A stretch of 64,000 nucleotides of DNA from positions 460,209-524,208 of the forward strand of contig NZ_UWOS01000002.1 in assembly GCF_900604515.1 (NCBI RefSeq), written 5' to 3'. Position 1 is the first letter of the stretch. Each line of letters starts with the position of its first letter. A program made the translations under genes and the position numbers. Shown here piece after piece: positions 26,892-36,099 of this stretch. The notes beneath the pieces were generated by a model. The model saw nothing but the letters and a program-made list of their open reading frames with translations, was not told the DNA's origin and searched no databases. Source of the DNA: Arcanobacterium ihumii (lineage in GTDB: Bacteria; Actinomycetota; Actinomycetes; Actinomycetales; Actinomycetaceae).

Positions 26892-29606
26892 GTGAACGAT
26901 CAAACTAGTCCTGCGCCGTCTTCATCCTCTAACGAGATTGCACCGCAACCGGCACTCAACCTTGCACTTGATGCTCTAGAAGATTCCTTCGGCCTGTCCC
27001 CTTCTCCAGAAGCGATTGTTGACGCGTTCACCGAGTGGATGTCTTCAACTGGGAAAACGATGTACCCTCACCAAGAGGAAGCGCTGCTTGCAATCGTCTC
27101 CAGCGATCACGTCATTGTTGCCACCCCCACCGGATCGGGCAAATCCTTGATCGCGATGCAGGCTCTTTTCACCGCACTAGCCACCGGCAGAACCGCCTAC
27201 TACACAGCTCCTCTTAAAGCACTTGTCTCTGAAAAGTTCTTCGAACTCATCCGGCTCTTCGGGGCTCACAACGTCGGCATGGTTACGGGAGATTCATCAA
27301 TCAACGCCGATGCCCCAATAATCTGTGCCACTGCGGAGATTCTTGCCAATATTGCTCTGCGGGAAGGTGATAGAGCCGACGTCGGCGTCGTGATCATGGA
27401 CGAATTCCACTTCTACGCTGATCCACAGCGTGGCTGGGCTTGGCAGGTTCCGCTTCTGGAACTTCCTCAAGCACAACACATCCTTCTATCCGCAACTTTG
27501 GGAGACACCACCTTCCTTGAAAAGGACCTCACCGAACGCACGGGCAGGTCAGTTAGCGTCATTGACGACGCGGTTCGCCCAGTTCCACTGCACTTTTCAT
27601 GGTCCACCTATCCTATCCATGAGGTGATCCAGGACCTGGTTGCAACACATATGGCACCGGTTTACGTTGTCCATTTCTCACAGCGCGAAGCAGTGAGTCA
27701 AGCTCAGTCCCTCCTTCCACTGTCACTGATTTCTAAAGAACAGAAAGAAAAGATTACCAAAGCACTAGGTAGTTTTAAGTTCGGACCAGGATTCGGCGCA
27801 CTACTTTCCAAGTTGCTACGCTCAGGTATCGCCGTTCACCACGCTGGTCTTTTGCCACGGTATCGGCGCCTTGTCGAGAAACTAACGCAACAGGGTCTCC
27901 TCAGTGTCATCTGCGGTACAGACACCCTCGGCGTCGGAATTAACGTTCCGATTCGAACGGTACTTATCACTTCACTCACCAAGTTTGACGGCAGCAAAAT
28001 GCGTCACCTTACCGCACGCGAATTCCATCAAATTGCCGGTCGTGCGGGAAGGGCTGGCTTCGACACTGTGGGATACGTCGTGGTCCAAGCTCCTGAACAC
28101 GAGATCGAAAATGCACGCAGAATACGCAAAGCTGGAGATGATCCAGTTAAGCAAAAACGCGTGCAAAAGGTAAAGCCCGAGGAGGGCAAACTTCAATGGT
28201 CAGAAAAGACGTTTGAGCAACTCAAGGACCGCGAACCTGAAACCTTAAAATCTCAGCTTCGTATCAATCACGCAACAATACTCAACCTATTGCAACGTCC
28301 TGATCCGGTTGAAGCCGCGGTTCACCTCCTTACTAAGAACCACGAACCGCAGTCAGAGCGAAACCGCCTAGTTCGCGAAGCAATCGATATTTATTCTTCG
28401 CTACGATTGGCAGGCGTCATCGTTCATGAGGACAGGGTGTGGAGACGCGAACATCCGCAGCAACCAGCTATTCACTTCGCCAAAGAAGTTCCATCAGACT
28501 TCGCACTTAACGCCCCACTTTCACCGTTTGCGCTGTCTGCACTGGACCTTCTTGAACCGGAATCGCCTAGCTATGCTCTTGATCTTTTATCTGTCATTGA
28601 GTCGGTTCAAGAAGATCCCACCACGGTTCTAGTTGCTCAGAAGAAAGCACTCAAGGGTGAACTCATTAATCGTCTCAAGGCACAGGGAATGGACTACACC
28701 GAGCGGATGCAGCTCGCTGACGAAGTCACTTGGCCGATGCCACTAGCCGAGCTTCTCCAACCTGCCTTGGAGATCTATGCCCAAACGAATCCGTGGGTGA
28801 AGGGTTATGAGCTGTCACCGAAATCTATCGTCCGTGCAATGATCGAAGAGGCAATGACTTTTTCTGAGTTCATTTCACGCTACGATCTTGCCCGTTCTGA
28901 GGGGATTTTGTTGCGCTATTTAACCGATACGTATCGCGCGTTGAAGCAAATAATTCCACTGGATGCACGAACCGAGGAAGTCGATAACATAATTTCTTGG
29001 CTCGGCAGACTGGTTCGATCCGTTGATTCCTCGCTTCTAGACGAGTGGGAGGCACTCGCAGATGGACGAGTGACGCTCGACGAGCTCGACGCACTTGGAG
29101 ACGACGATGCCAGCACGGGTGAGGAGGCGGCATTCGGTGCCGACGAGAACGGCAACGTAGTTTTCAGTCGAAATAAACACGCACTTCGAACCATTATTAG
29201 AAATGCTCTGTTTGATAGAATCATCGCCTTTGATCGTGAGGACTATGATCTCCTGGGCGAGTGGGATGCCTCTTCCGGATGGAATAGTGACCGCTGGGCA
29301 GATGCCGGAGATGACTACTACGACGAGTACGAATACGTTGGAACAGACACGAATGCCCGTTCCGCTAAGTATTTCCAGATCCTCACCGATCCTTCTCTTG
29401 CCGATCTTATCCAAGCAGGTTTGGATGACGACGCCGCAACCACCTTGCTCGAGACGCATCAGCCCGAACGCCTCTGGCTCGCGATTCAGATTATCGACGA
29501 CGGTGAAGACGACCTTGCCTGGGCACTATGGGCAACAATTGACCTCGATAAATCTGACGAAACTGATTCACTAGCATTGAGTATCATCAATGTGGGAGCT
29601 CGATAG
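26892..29606 (+). CDS. Ski2-like DEAD/DEAH-box RNA helicase (DUF3516 type)
   Basis: This 904-aa protein has an N-terminal superfamily 2 helicase core: motif I ATPTGSGKSLIAMQ (about residue 80), motif II MDEFHFY, motif III LSATLGD, and motif VI HQIAGRAGRAGFD. The C-terminal half (about 480-904) matches the actinobacterial DUF3516 extension. It includes acidic low-complexity segments near residue 740 and around 810 (DAGDDYYDEYEYVG). Actinobacterial homologues are thought to act in RNA metabolism. The start is a GTG. It is followed 41 bases later by the YggS gene. Confidence 0.88.
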   Translation: MNDQTSPAPSSSSNEIAPQPALNLALDALEDSFGLSPSPEAIVDAFTEWMSSTGKTMYPHQEEALLAIVSSDHVIVATPTGSGKSLIAMQALFTALATGRTAYYTAPLKALVSEKFFELIRLFGAHNVGMVTGDSSINADAPIICATAEILANIALREGDRADVGVVIMDEFHFYADPQRGWAWQVPLLELPQAQHILLSATLGDTTFLEKDLTERTGRSVSVIDDAVRPVPLHFSWSTYPIHEVIQDLVATHMAPVYVVHFSQREAVSQAQSLLPLSLISKEQKEKITKALGSFKFGPGFGALLSKLLRSGIAVHHAGLLPRYRRLVEKLTQQGLLSVICGTDTLGVGINVPIRTVLITSLTKFDGSKMRHLTAREFHQIAGRAGRAGFDTVGYVVVQAPEHEIENARRIRKAGDDPVKQKRVQKVKPEEGKLQWSEKTFEQLKDREPETLKSQLRINHATILNLLQRPDPVEAAVHLLTKNHEPQSERNRLVREAIDIYSSLRLAGVIVHEDRVWRREHPQQPAIHFAKEVPSDFALNAPLSPFALSALDLLEPESPSYALDLLSVIESVQEDPTTVLVAQKKALKGELINRLKAQGMDYTERMQLADEVTWPMPLAELLQPALEIYAQTNPWVKGYELSPKSIVRAMIEEAMTFSEFISRYDLARSEGILLRYLTDTYRALKQIIPLDARTEEVDNIISWLGRLVRSVDSSLLDEWEALADGRVTLDELDALGDDDASTGEEAAFGADENGNVVFSRNKHALRTIIRNALFDRIIAFDREDYDLLGEWDASSGWNSDRWADAGDDYYDEYEYVGTDTNARSAKYFQILTDPSLADLIQAGLDDDAATTLLETHQPERLWLAIQIIDDGEDDLAWALWATIDLDKSDETDSLALSIINVGAR

Positions 29607-29647
29607 ATTCTGTAGAGGATAGCAAGTAAAGAAAAAGAGGATGTCCA

Positions 29648-30397
29648 ATGACTACGATCGACATCGAAGGAAATATCGCGGCTTTGCGTGAGCGGATGGC
29701 AGAAGCTGCCGTGAATAACGACCGTGATCCTCATAGCGTAAAGCTCATGCTGGCGGCCAAGTATCAGCCACTGGAAAATCTTATCCGTGCCATCGAATGT
29801 GGCGAAACTTTGTTTGGCCACAATCTCATTAACCAGCTTGAGGATTCGGAATCGGCATTGCGTTTTGCGGCTACCAAAATGCCTTCTGATCTAAGCCACC
29901 GCACCACAGTTATCGGTCACGTACAGTCCAATAAACTGAGCACTGCTATGGAGTATGCGCAGCGAATTGACACGGTTGATTCACTCAAAAATGCCAAACG
30001 AATTAACCGTAGGCAGGAAGCCAAGGTCGAATCAGGAGAAACGAGCCTACCTTATCCAATTCTGCTCCAAGTTAATTCATCAGGTGCACAGACTCAGTTC
30101 GGATGCGATCCAAAAGACCTTTTGGAGCTTGCGGCTCATGTAGCAAGCTTGCCATTCGTCTCCGTCGAAGGGTTAATGACAATCGGTGCGAACTCCTCTG
30201 ATCCCATGGTTGTTGATCGCAGCTTCGAGATTACTCAGAGCCTGCTTACCGAGATGAAGAAAATCGCTGGGCTCGAAAATGCGTCTGAGCTGTCTATGGG
30301 CATGACGAACGACGTCGAGAACGCAATTAAATACGGTTCAACCGTTGTGCGCGTAGGAACAGCAATTTTCGGTCCTAGGCAGACCACCGCTAATTAA
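29648..30397 (+). CDS. YggS-family PLP homeostasis protein
   Basis: This 249-aa alanine-racemase N-domain protein binds PLP and helps balance vitamin B6 and amino acid pools. The PLP lysine is in LMLAAKYQPLENL (about residue 37). The family motifs GHVQSNK and SMGMTNDVENAIKYGSTVVR are present, the latter being the phosphate-binding end of the barrel. The ATG follows AAGAGGATGTCCA. It probably shares a transcript with the helicase gene. Confidence 0.92.
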   Translation: MTTIDIEGNIAALRERMAEAAVNNDRDPHSVKLMLAAKYQPLENLIRAIECGETLFGHNLINQLEDSESALRFAATKMPSDLSHRTTVIGHVQSNKLSTAMEYAQRIDTVDSLKNAKRINRRQEAKVESGETSLPYPILLQVNSSGAQTQFGCDPKDLLELAAHVASLPFVSVEGLMTIGANSSDPMVVDRSFEITQSLLTEMKKIAGLENASELSMGMTNDVENAIKYGSTVVRVGTAIFGPRQTTAN

Positions 30398-30457
30398 CAG
30401 TGTATGAGTTACCTCTATAAGAGAAGAGGCAACCATTAGTGACATAAAACTAAAAGG

Positions 30458-30479
30458 GCCCGGACTCCGTTGTCCGGGC
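30458..30479 (-). terminator. Hairpin downstream of YggS and pfl operons
   Basis: A GCCCGGAC / GTCCGGGC stem is followed by a U-tract only on the minus strand (AAAA just before it on the plus strand). It lies in the 295-base convergent gap and may back up the pflA terminator. Confidence 0.55.
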
Positions 30480-30639
30480 TAACATGTTACTTTCAGCCTA
30501 ACCGCCTTTGACTTATATCACAAATTAGCAATGCCCTTTGAGAAATGGTGCGCCGAAATTGTAACGATATTTCAGTTGTTAGTACGCCATGTAAGATAAC
30601 AAGAAGTTGATTTAGTGCAAGAGCAATAAGAAAAGATAA

Positions 30640-30679
30640 AAGTGATAGCTCTTCGATTGTTTTCGAAGAGCTATCACTT
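30640..30679 (-). terminator. Terminator of the pfl operon
   Basis: A 17-bp perfect stem (AAGTGATAGCTCTTCGA and its complement) with a 6-nt loop is followed on the minus strand by TTTTATCTTTTCTT. Confidence 0.85.
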
Positions 30680-30692
30680 AAACATCTTGAAA

Positions 30693-31580
30693 TCAGTGAA
30701 CGGACAATCCTCGTGAACGGAAGATTTCGCGCACAGCTTCTGTTTCTTCGTTAGAAGGCGGCGTCACATCGTCTAATTCATATTCCATTCCAAGGGTCTC
30801 CCACTTATCGCGCCCCATTTGGTGAAATGGCAAAACCTCAACACGCTCAACCGTTGACCACTTGCTAACAATGTCAGCAACAGCATTAACGTTTTCTGGT
30901 GAATCAGTCAAAGTTGGTACTAAAACGAAACGAATCCAGATCTTCTTTCCTGCAGCAGCTAGGCGATCACCAAATCGAAGTGTTGGCTCTAGCTCACGAC
31001 CCGTCGTCTTCTTATAAATTTCGGGAATTCCGCTCTTGACATCGAGTAACACTAAATCAATGTTGTCCATCATGTCATCGGTAAGCGCTGAGCCGAGGAA
31101 TCCAGAGGTATCAATTGCCGTATGAATACCCATTTCTTTACAACCACGCAATAATTTCGCCAAGAACGCTGGTTGAAACAATGGCTCACCACCTGAGAAG
31201 GTGACTCCACCGTCGGTGGCCTTGAACACAGAGCGATAGCGCTTGATTCGATTCAGCAAGTCTTCAGTACGGACCGCTGTACCGTCACGCATCTTCATCG
31301 TATCTGGATTATGGCAGTAGAGGCAGCGAAGTGGGCAACCGGCGAAGAACGTCGTCATACGAGTTCCTGGCCCATCCACTGCGGTAACGAGCTCCCAAGA
31401 ATGAACCGATCCAACTTCTCCGGCACGAACTGCCATCATCTGTTCGGAATGACTCATCTGCCCGGCGAAAGTAACACCTGAAAGCCCAGCTCCTCCAAGT
31501 CGAGGAACTTCGATATCAAGAGGCTCGGGACGGTACTCCCCTGTTGAACCCTCAGTTGCCCGAGTCTTTAACATAGTCAT
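30693..31580 (-). CDS. pflA: Pyruvate formate-lyase activating enzyme
   Basis: This radical-SAM enzyme generates the glycyl radical on pyruvate formate-lyase under anaerobic conditions. The 295-aa protein has the [4Fe-4S] motif CPLRCLYCHNP (CxxxCxxC) near residue 81, followed by GGVTFSGGEPLFQPAFL. An extra N-terminal segment of about 50 residues precedes the usual GSVHSWELV start, so internal starts are possible. It lies 68 bases downstream of the separate glycyl-radical protein, in the same orientation, so its substrate here is probably that 83-aa protein. Confidence 0.94.
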   Translation of the reverse strand: MTMLKTRATEGSTGEYRPEPLDIEVPRLGGAGLSGVTFAGQMSHSEQMMAVRAGEVGSVHSWELVTAVDGPGTRMTTFFAGCPLRCLYCHNPDTMKMRDGTAVRTEDLLNRIKRYRSVFKATDGGVTFSGGEPLFQPAFLAKLLRGCKEMGIHTAIDTSGFLGSALTDDMMDNIDLVLLDVKSGIPEIYKKTTGRELEPTLRFGDRLAAAGKKIWIRFVLVPTLTDSPENVNAVADIVSKWSTVERVEVLPFHQMGRDKWETLGMEYELDDVTPPSNEETEAVREIFRSRGLSVH

Positions 31581-31648
31581 ACCGCCCCGATCCTTGAAAT
31601 GAATGATTATAGGTCACTACACAGCTACAAGAGTTGCGTAGGTAAATC

Positions 31649-31900
31649 TCACATACCTTGGTGGAAGGTACGAGAGATGACGTCGAGTTGCTGCTCGCGG
31701 GTCAAACGAACGAAGTTCACTGCGTAACCCGAGACGCGCACAGTAAGCTGTGGGTATTTCTCTGGATGTTCCATAGCATCCTCAAGGGTGTCGCGGTTAA
31801 GAACGTTAATGTTTGCGTGATAAAGACCTTGGATACCGCCCTTAACTTCGCGGCTAGCCTTCATCGAAGCTTCGCGCTCTGCGTATGATTTTGTTGCCAT
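31649..31900 (-). CDS. grcA: Separate glycyl-radical subunit (GrcA/YfiD-like) of split PFL
   Basis: This 83-aa protein matches the last 60 residues of normal pyruvate formate-lyase: [18 protein letters not shown], then RVSGYAV with the radical Gly at residue 58, and the C-terminus [11 protein letters not shown]. Residues 1-20 are a charged extension as in E. coli YfiD. It lies between the catalytic gene, which lacks this segment, and pflA. It has its own strong ribosome site (GAGGAG seven bases before ATG) and a hairpin in the 99-base gap upstream. In E. coli YfiD repairs oxygen-cleaved PFL; here it appears to be an obligatory subunit, which is inference. Confidence 0.9.
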   Translation of the reverse strand: MATKSYAEREASMKASREVKGGIQGLYHANINVLNRDTLEDAMEHPEKYPQLTVRVSGYAVNFVRLTREQQLDVISRTFHQGM

Positions 31901-31999
31901 TGGATTCTCCTCAACAATCTTTATTTTTTACGTTTTTCCTATAACCGAGTCTAGCTGGTTGGCAGCATCTAAATGCCACCAACCAACGTGTTCTCTGAC

Positions 32000-34102
32000 T
32001 CAGTCTTGCTTAATGAAGCCTGCATCCATGATGCCGACAAGGTTTTCGATTTGCTCCTGCTGGGTACGACCGAGCGAGGAAGGAACAATTGTGTTCGTCA
32101 ATGAGATGCCATCGAGAGCATCGTCGTAGTCGAGTTTGCCGACCGAAAGCATCGAAGCAAGCATTCCGTGGGTATCTGCACCATTTTCTGGGTTTGCACC
32201 TGGAGCGAATGGAGTACCTGCACGATGACCCGATGGGAAGTTACCCGTTGCCTTGCCGTAGACGACGTTCGAAGTAATCGTCAAAACGGACTGGGTTGGA
32301 ATTGCATCGCGATACATCGGAATGGACTTGATCTTGCTCATTACGGTGTGAACGATGGTTGCAGCGATATCATCTGCACGATCGTCGTCATTTCCGTAAC
32401 GCGGGAAGTCGCCTTCGGTCTTGTAGTCAACGATTAGACCGGACTCGTCACGAATCGGAGTTACCTTTGCATACTTAATTGCGGAAAGCGAATCGGCAAC
32501 GATGGATAGGCCAGCGATTCCACAACCCATCGTGCGAACGATGTCAGAATCATGAAGAGCCATTTCCATTGCTTCGTAGGCGTACTTGTCATGGCTGTAG
32601 TGGATGATGTTGAGTGCCTCAACGTAGGTTCCAACTACCCAATCAAGCATGTCTTCATACTTCTCCCAAACCTGGTCGAAGTCGAGTGGAGCATCGCCCT
32701 CAACTGGGTCATATCCGGTAACGATTTGCTTACCGGACATTTCATCGCGTCCACCGTTCATAGCGTAGAGAAGAGCCTTAGCGGCATTCACACGAGCACC
32801 GAAGAACTGCATCTGCTTTCCCACACGCATTGGGGAAACACAGCAAGCGATCGCGGCGTCGTCACCCCAGTGACAACGAATTTGCTCGTCCGCTTCGTAC
32901 TGAATCGACGAGGTTTCGATCGAAACGCGTGCACAGAAGTTCTTGTATCCAACTGGGAGCTGAGCGGACCAGAAAATCGTGATGTTTGGCTCTGGTGCTG
33001 GGCCGAGGTTCATCAGAGTCTGGAGCAAGCGGAAAGAAGTCTTGGTAACGAGGGTACGACCGTCTTCTGAGAAGCCACCGTCCGACCAAGTCGCCCAGTA
33101 AGGATCACCGGAGAAGATCTGGTCGTAAGCTTCGGTACGAAGGAAACGAACAATTCGGAGCTTAATAACAAGTGCATCGATAATTTCCTGAGCTTCAGAC
33201 TCTGTAAGGATTCCACGCTTGAAGTCACGCTCGAAGTAAACATCAAAGAAGCCGGAGAGACGACCAAAGCTCATCGCTGCTCCGTCTTGGGACTTCACAG
33301 AAGCGAGATAACCGAAATAGGTCCACTGTACTGCTTCTTTAGCAGTGGTTGCTGGTTCAGAAATATCAAAACCGTATGATTCAGCCATACGCTTGAGTTT
33401 CTTGAGTGCCTTGATCTGCTCTGAGTGCTCTTCGCGATAACGAGCCCAGTGCTCTGAGAAAGGCTGATCAGCAACGGCGTCGCGAGCAGCAGCTTTCTCG
33501 TTGATTAGATAGTCAACACCGTAAAGTGCAACACGGCGGTAATCGCCGATGATGCGGCCACGGCCGTATGCGTCTGGCAAACCGGTGATGATGTGCGAAG
33601 AACGAGCTGCACGAATGCGTGGAGTGTAGATATCAAACACGCCTTCGTTGTGGGTCTTACGGTACTTCGTGAAGATTTCCTTCACGCGTGGGTTAACCTC
33701 TTTGCCAGCTTCGTTAATAGCCGCCTCAACCATGCGCCATCCGCCGTTAGGCATCATCGCACGCTTCAATGGAACATCGGTTTGAAGACCAACGACGACG
33801 TCGTCTTCTTCACAGATGTATCCGGGGCCGAACGCGTCGACATCGGCGGGGGTGTCTACGTCAACGTCGTAGACACGCTTTTCACGCTCAACCGAAAGGT
33901 ACTTCTCATCGAGAGTCTTCCATAGATTAAGTGTCTTGTCTGTTGGTCCAGCCAAGAAGGAATCATCACCTTCATAAGGTGTGTAGTTTTCTTGGATGAA
34001 GTCACGGACATCAATTTCTGATTTCCAGGTTTCTCCGGCGAAACCTTCCCATCCAGCAAACTGTGCCTCTTCAGCTGAGTTTAGACCTGCATTCACGCTC
34101 AC
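32000..34102 (-). CDS. pflB: Pyruvate formate-lyase catalytic chain, lacking glycyl-radical C-terminus
   Basis: This enzyme splits pyruvate and CoA into acetyl-CoA and formate. The 700-aa chain has the two thiyl cysteines, Cys420-Cys421, in AIACCVSPM, and the family motifs throughout. It ends GIMDAGFIKQD, about 60 residues before the end of a normal PFL (about 760 aa), and so lacks the RVSGYAV radical loop. That loop is in the next gene. The stop is followed by a 99-base spacer with a GGTTGG...CCAACC hairpin, not by a broken frame. The upstream 383-base region has two FNR/CRP-type sites. Confidence 0.95.
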   Translation of the reverse strand: MSVNAGLNSAEEAQFAGWEGFAGETWKSEIDVRDFIQENYTPYEGDDSFLAGPTDKTLNLWKTLDEKYLSVEREKRVYDVDVDTPADVDAFGPGYICEEDDVVVGLQTDVPLKRAMMPNGGWRMVEAAINEAGKEVNPRVKEIFTKYRKTHNEGVFDIYTPRIRAARSSHIITGLPDAYGRGRIIGDYRRVALYGVDYLINEKAAARDAVADQPFSEHWARYREEHSEQIKALKKLKRMAESYGFDISEPATTAKEAVQWTYFGYLASVKSQDGAAMSFGRLSGFFDVYFERDFKRGILTESEAQEIIDALVIKLRIVRFLRTEAYDQIFSGDPYWATWSDGGFSEDGRTLVTKTSFRLLQTLMNLGPAPEPNITIFWSAQLPVGYKNFCARVSIETSSIQYEADEQIRCHWGDDAAIACCVSPMRVGKQMQFFGARVNAAKALLYAMNGGRDEMSGKQIVTGYDPVEGDAPLDFDQVWEKYEDMLDWVVGTYVEALNIIHYSHDKYAYEAMEMALHDSDIVRTMGCGIAGLSIVADSLSAIKYAKVTPIRDESGLIVDYKTEGDFPRYGNDDDRADDIAATIVHTVMSKIKSIPMYRDAIPTQSVLTITSNVVYGKATGNFPSGHRAGTPFAPGANPENGADTHGMLASMLSVGKLDYDDALDGISLTNTIVPSSLGRTQQEQIENLVGIMDAGFIKQD

Positions 34103-34273
34103 AGCGCTTCTCTCCTTAGATAAAGTTTTACCTTCAATCCCATCCTAAGAACACCAGTTCAAAGGTTCTAAAGCTCAGACGCAGATCACATTCTCCATTT
34201 AGTACATTTCCGACTTTTCGGACAGAGCTATATTTTCCATTTAGTTTTAACAGGACTATCGGCCCTAACATGC

Positions 34274-34379
34274 GTTGATGCTGATCACAAAGAAACGCAC
34301 TTTCCCCACTAAAACTCGCATTTTTTCGCAAAATCCAAGCTGAACGAATTATCTGGGACCTTTTGTGAATTCGCTCAAC
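34274..34379 (-). promoter_or_regulatory. Two FNR/CRP-type sites in the pflB upstream region
   Basis: The 383-base gap 34103-34485 holds two copies of TGTGA-N6-TCAAC. One is at 34274-34289 on the minus strand, the other at 34364-34379 on the plus strand. Both match TGTGA-N6-TCACA, the CRP/FNR/GlxR consensus, in eight of ten defined bases. They lie about 172-187 and 262-277 bases upstream of the pflB start. The rest of the gap is AT-rich; I see no gene in it. Confidence 0.5.
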
Positions 34380-34485
34380 TTTTACTACTCGAATAAAGAA
34401 TAAGGCATATCAGAGTCGTCAATACTGTCCATAGCGCCGATATACCAGCAATATGTGAACGTTGCCCGAGCCTAATTCGCCATTC

Positions 34486-36096
34486 TCAAATTTGTGGCTT
34501 TACGTGGTTACGTAACAGTCCAAAGATGTAGCCATCAGTTAGCGCTTCCAACGAAGCTTCAATAACGTCAACCCCAACTCCAACCGTGGTCCACGTACCT
34601 GATCCATCTTTCAATGTGATCAGGACCCGGGTGGTTGCCCCAGTACCACTCTTTGAGTCCAAAATACGTACTTTGAAGTCGATCAACTCGAAGGTTTTCA
34701 GTAGAGGGTAGACGTTTTTCAAGGCCGTCTTCAATGCCGAATCAAGAGCGTTAACTGGACCAACACCTTCTCCGATACGCATAATACGCCGTCCACCAGC
34801 GTGGATTTTTACGTTCGCTTCAGAATAAGTTTCAGATACATCGTGGCGAGTCGTTGCCACATGGGTAGACCAAGATTCGATTTCGAAGAACTTCGGTCGC
34901 TTCCCTTCTACGATTTCGCGAGTCAGCAACTCGAATGAAGCATCAGCAGCGTCAAAAGTATAACCTTGCGCCTCAGCGGCTTTTACGTGGTCAGTAATCC
35001 GTACAACTGCCTCTGGGTTGAATTTTAGATCGATTCCGAATTCTTTGGCTTTTAACTCGACGGAGGCTCGGCCAGCCATATCCGATACCAACATCCGCAT
35101 ACCATTACCAACTGCCATTGGATCAATATGTTGATAGAGATCTGGATTTACTCGGATTGCCGAGGCGTGGAGTCCAGCTTTGTGCGCGAAAGCGGAAATA
35201 CCAATATACGGCTGACGCGATGCCGGCGAGATATTGGTTATCTCGGACACCGCGAACGCAACACGGGCGAAATTCGATAGTTCTTCAGCCGTGACCAACG
35301 AATAGTTCGCCTTCATCTGAAGATTTGCCACACAAGTAATGAGGTTAGCGTTTCCTGTGCGCTCCCCATAGCCGTTAATCGTTCCTTGGATCTGGCGGCA
35401 TCCAGCTTCAACAGCAGCAATGGTATTCGCAACCGCACATCCACCGTCGTCATGGGTATGGATGCCTAGCTGTGGATCAGAAATACCGTTCGCACCTAAA
35501 ACGGCTCGAAGCTGAGTTACGATTTCGGTGATTTGCGATGGCAAGCATCCACCATTGGTATCACATAGAATCACCCACGTCGCACCCGCATTGAGGGCAG
35601 CCATCGCAGCCGCAGAAGCATAGTCAGGATCATATGTAAATCCGTCGAAAAAGTGCTCGAGGTCAATCATCACTTCGCGTCCGAGGGAACGTAGGTACTG
35701 AACAGACTCAGAAATCATTGCCAGGTTTTCTTCACCTGATGTGCGTAATGCCTGCTCAACGTGGCGAATATCTGATTTCGCAACAAGGCACAGAGCTGGG
35801 GCTCCAGAGTCAATGAGCGCCTGGAGCTGAGGATCATCTTGCGCACCGATTCCAACTTTTCGGGTTGCACCGAACGCCACTAATTTCGCGGTCTTAAGGG
35901 GATTATAAAGCCGAACCTGATCGAAGAACTCTGTATCGCGTGGAATCGCACCGGGCCAACCACCCTCTATAAAGTCAGCACCCATTGATTCGATGATCGG
36001 AAGCATCGCGATTTTATCGGCTACAGACAAGTTAATACCTTCTTGCTGAGCACCATCGCGCATAGTGGTGTCGTAGACGAATACCTTTTCGGTCAT
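34486..36096 (-). CDS. cimA: Citramalate synthase (alpha-isopropylmalate synthase family)
   Basis: This 536-aa enzyme condenses acetyl-CoA with pyruvate to give (R)-citramalate, feeding isoleucine synthesis without threonine. The N-terminal TIM barrel starts VFVYDTTMRDGAQQEGINLS and has the HMGL-like motif GIHTHDDGGCAVAN with metal-binding His residues. The C-terminal 120 residues form a LeuA-type regulatory dimer domain ending before KPQI. Length and TMRDGAQQEG favour CimA over LeuA. It starts three bases after the ilvE stop, and leuB, which acts in both the citramalate and leucine routes, is upstream in the same direction. Confidence 0.9.
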   Translation of the reverse strand: MTEKVFVYDTTMRDGAQQEGINLSVADKIAMLPIIESMGADFIEGGWPGAIPRDTEFFDQVRLYNPLKTAKLVAFGATRKVGIGAQDDPQLQALIDSGAPALCLVAKSDIRHVEQALRTSGEENLAMISESVQYLRSLGREVMIDLEHFFDGFTYDPDYASAAAMAALNAGATWVILCDTNGGCLPSQITEIVTQLRAVLGANGISDPQLGIHTHDDGGCAVANTIAAVEAGCRQIQGTINGYGERTGNANLITCVANLQMKANYSLVTAEELSNFARVAFAVSEITNISPASRQPYIGISAFAHKAGLHASAIRVNPDLYQHIDPMAVGNGMRMLVSDMAGRASVELKAKEFGIDLKFNPEAVVRITDHVKAAEAQGYTFDAADASFELLTREIVEGKRPKFFEIESWSTHVATTRHDVSETYSEANVKIHAGGRRIMRIGEGVGPVNALDSALKTALKNVYPLLKTFELIDFKVRILDSKSGTGATTRVLITLKDGSGTWTTVGVGVDVIEASLEALTDGYIFGLLRNHVKPQI

Positions 36097-36099
36097 TTT

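Noticed and set aside
30398..30692. Hidden gene in the 295-base gap between the YggS gene and pflA
   Set aside because: Only two hairpins and AT-rich sequence are seen; no frame with a ribosome site.
31900..32000. Possible frameshift or pseudogene explaining the short PflB
   Set aside because: The small gene has its own ribosome site, an N-terminal extension and a structured 99-base spacer, and both frames are clean, so a true split is preferred.
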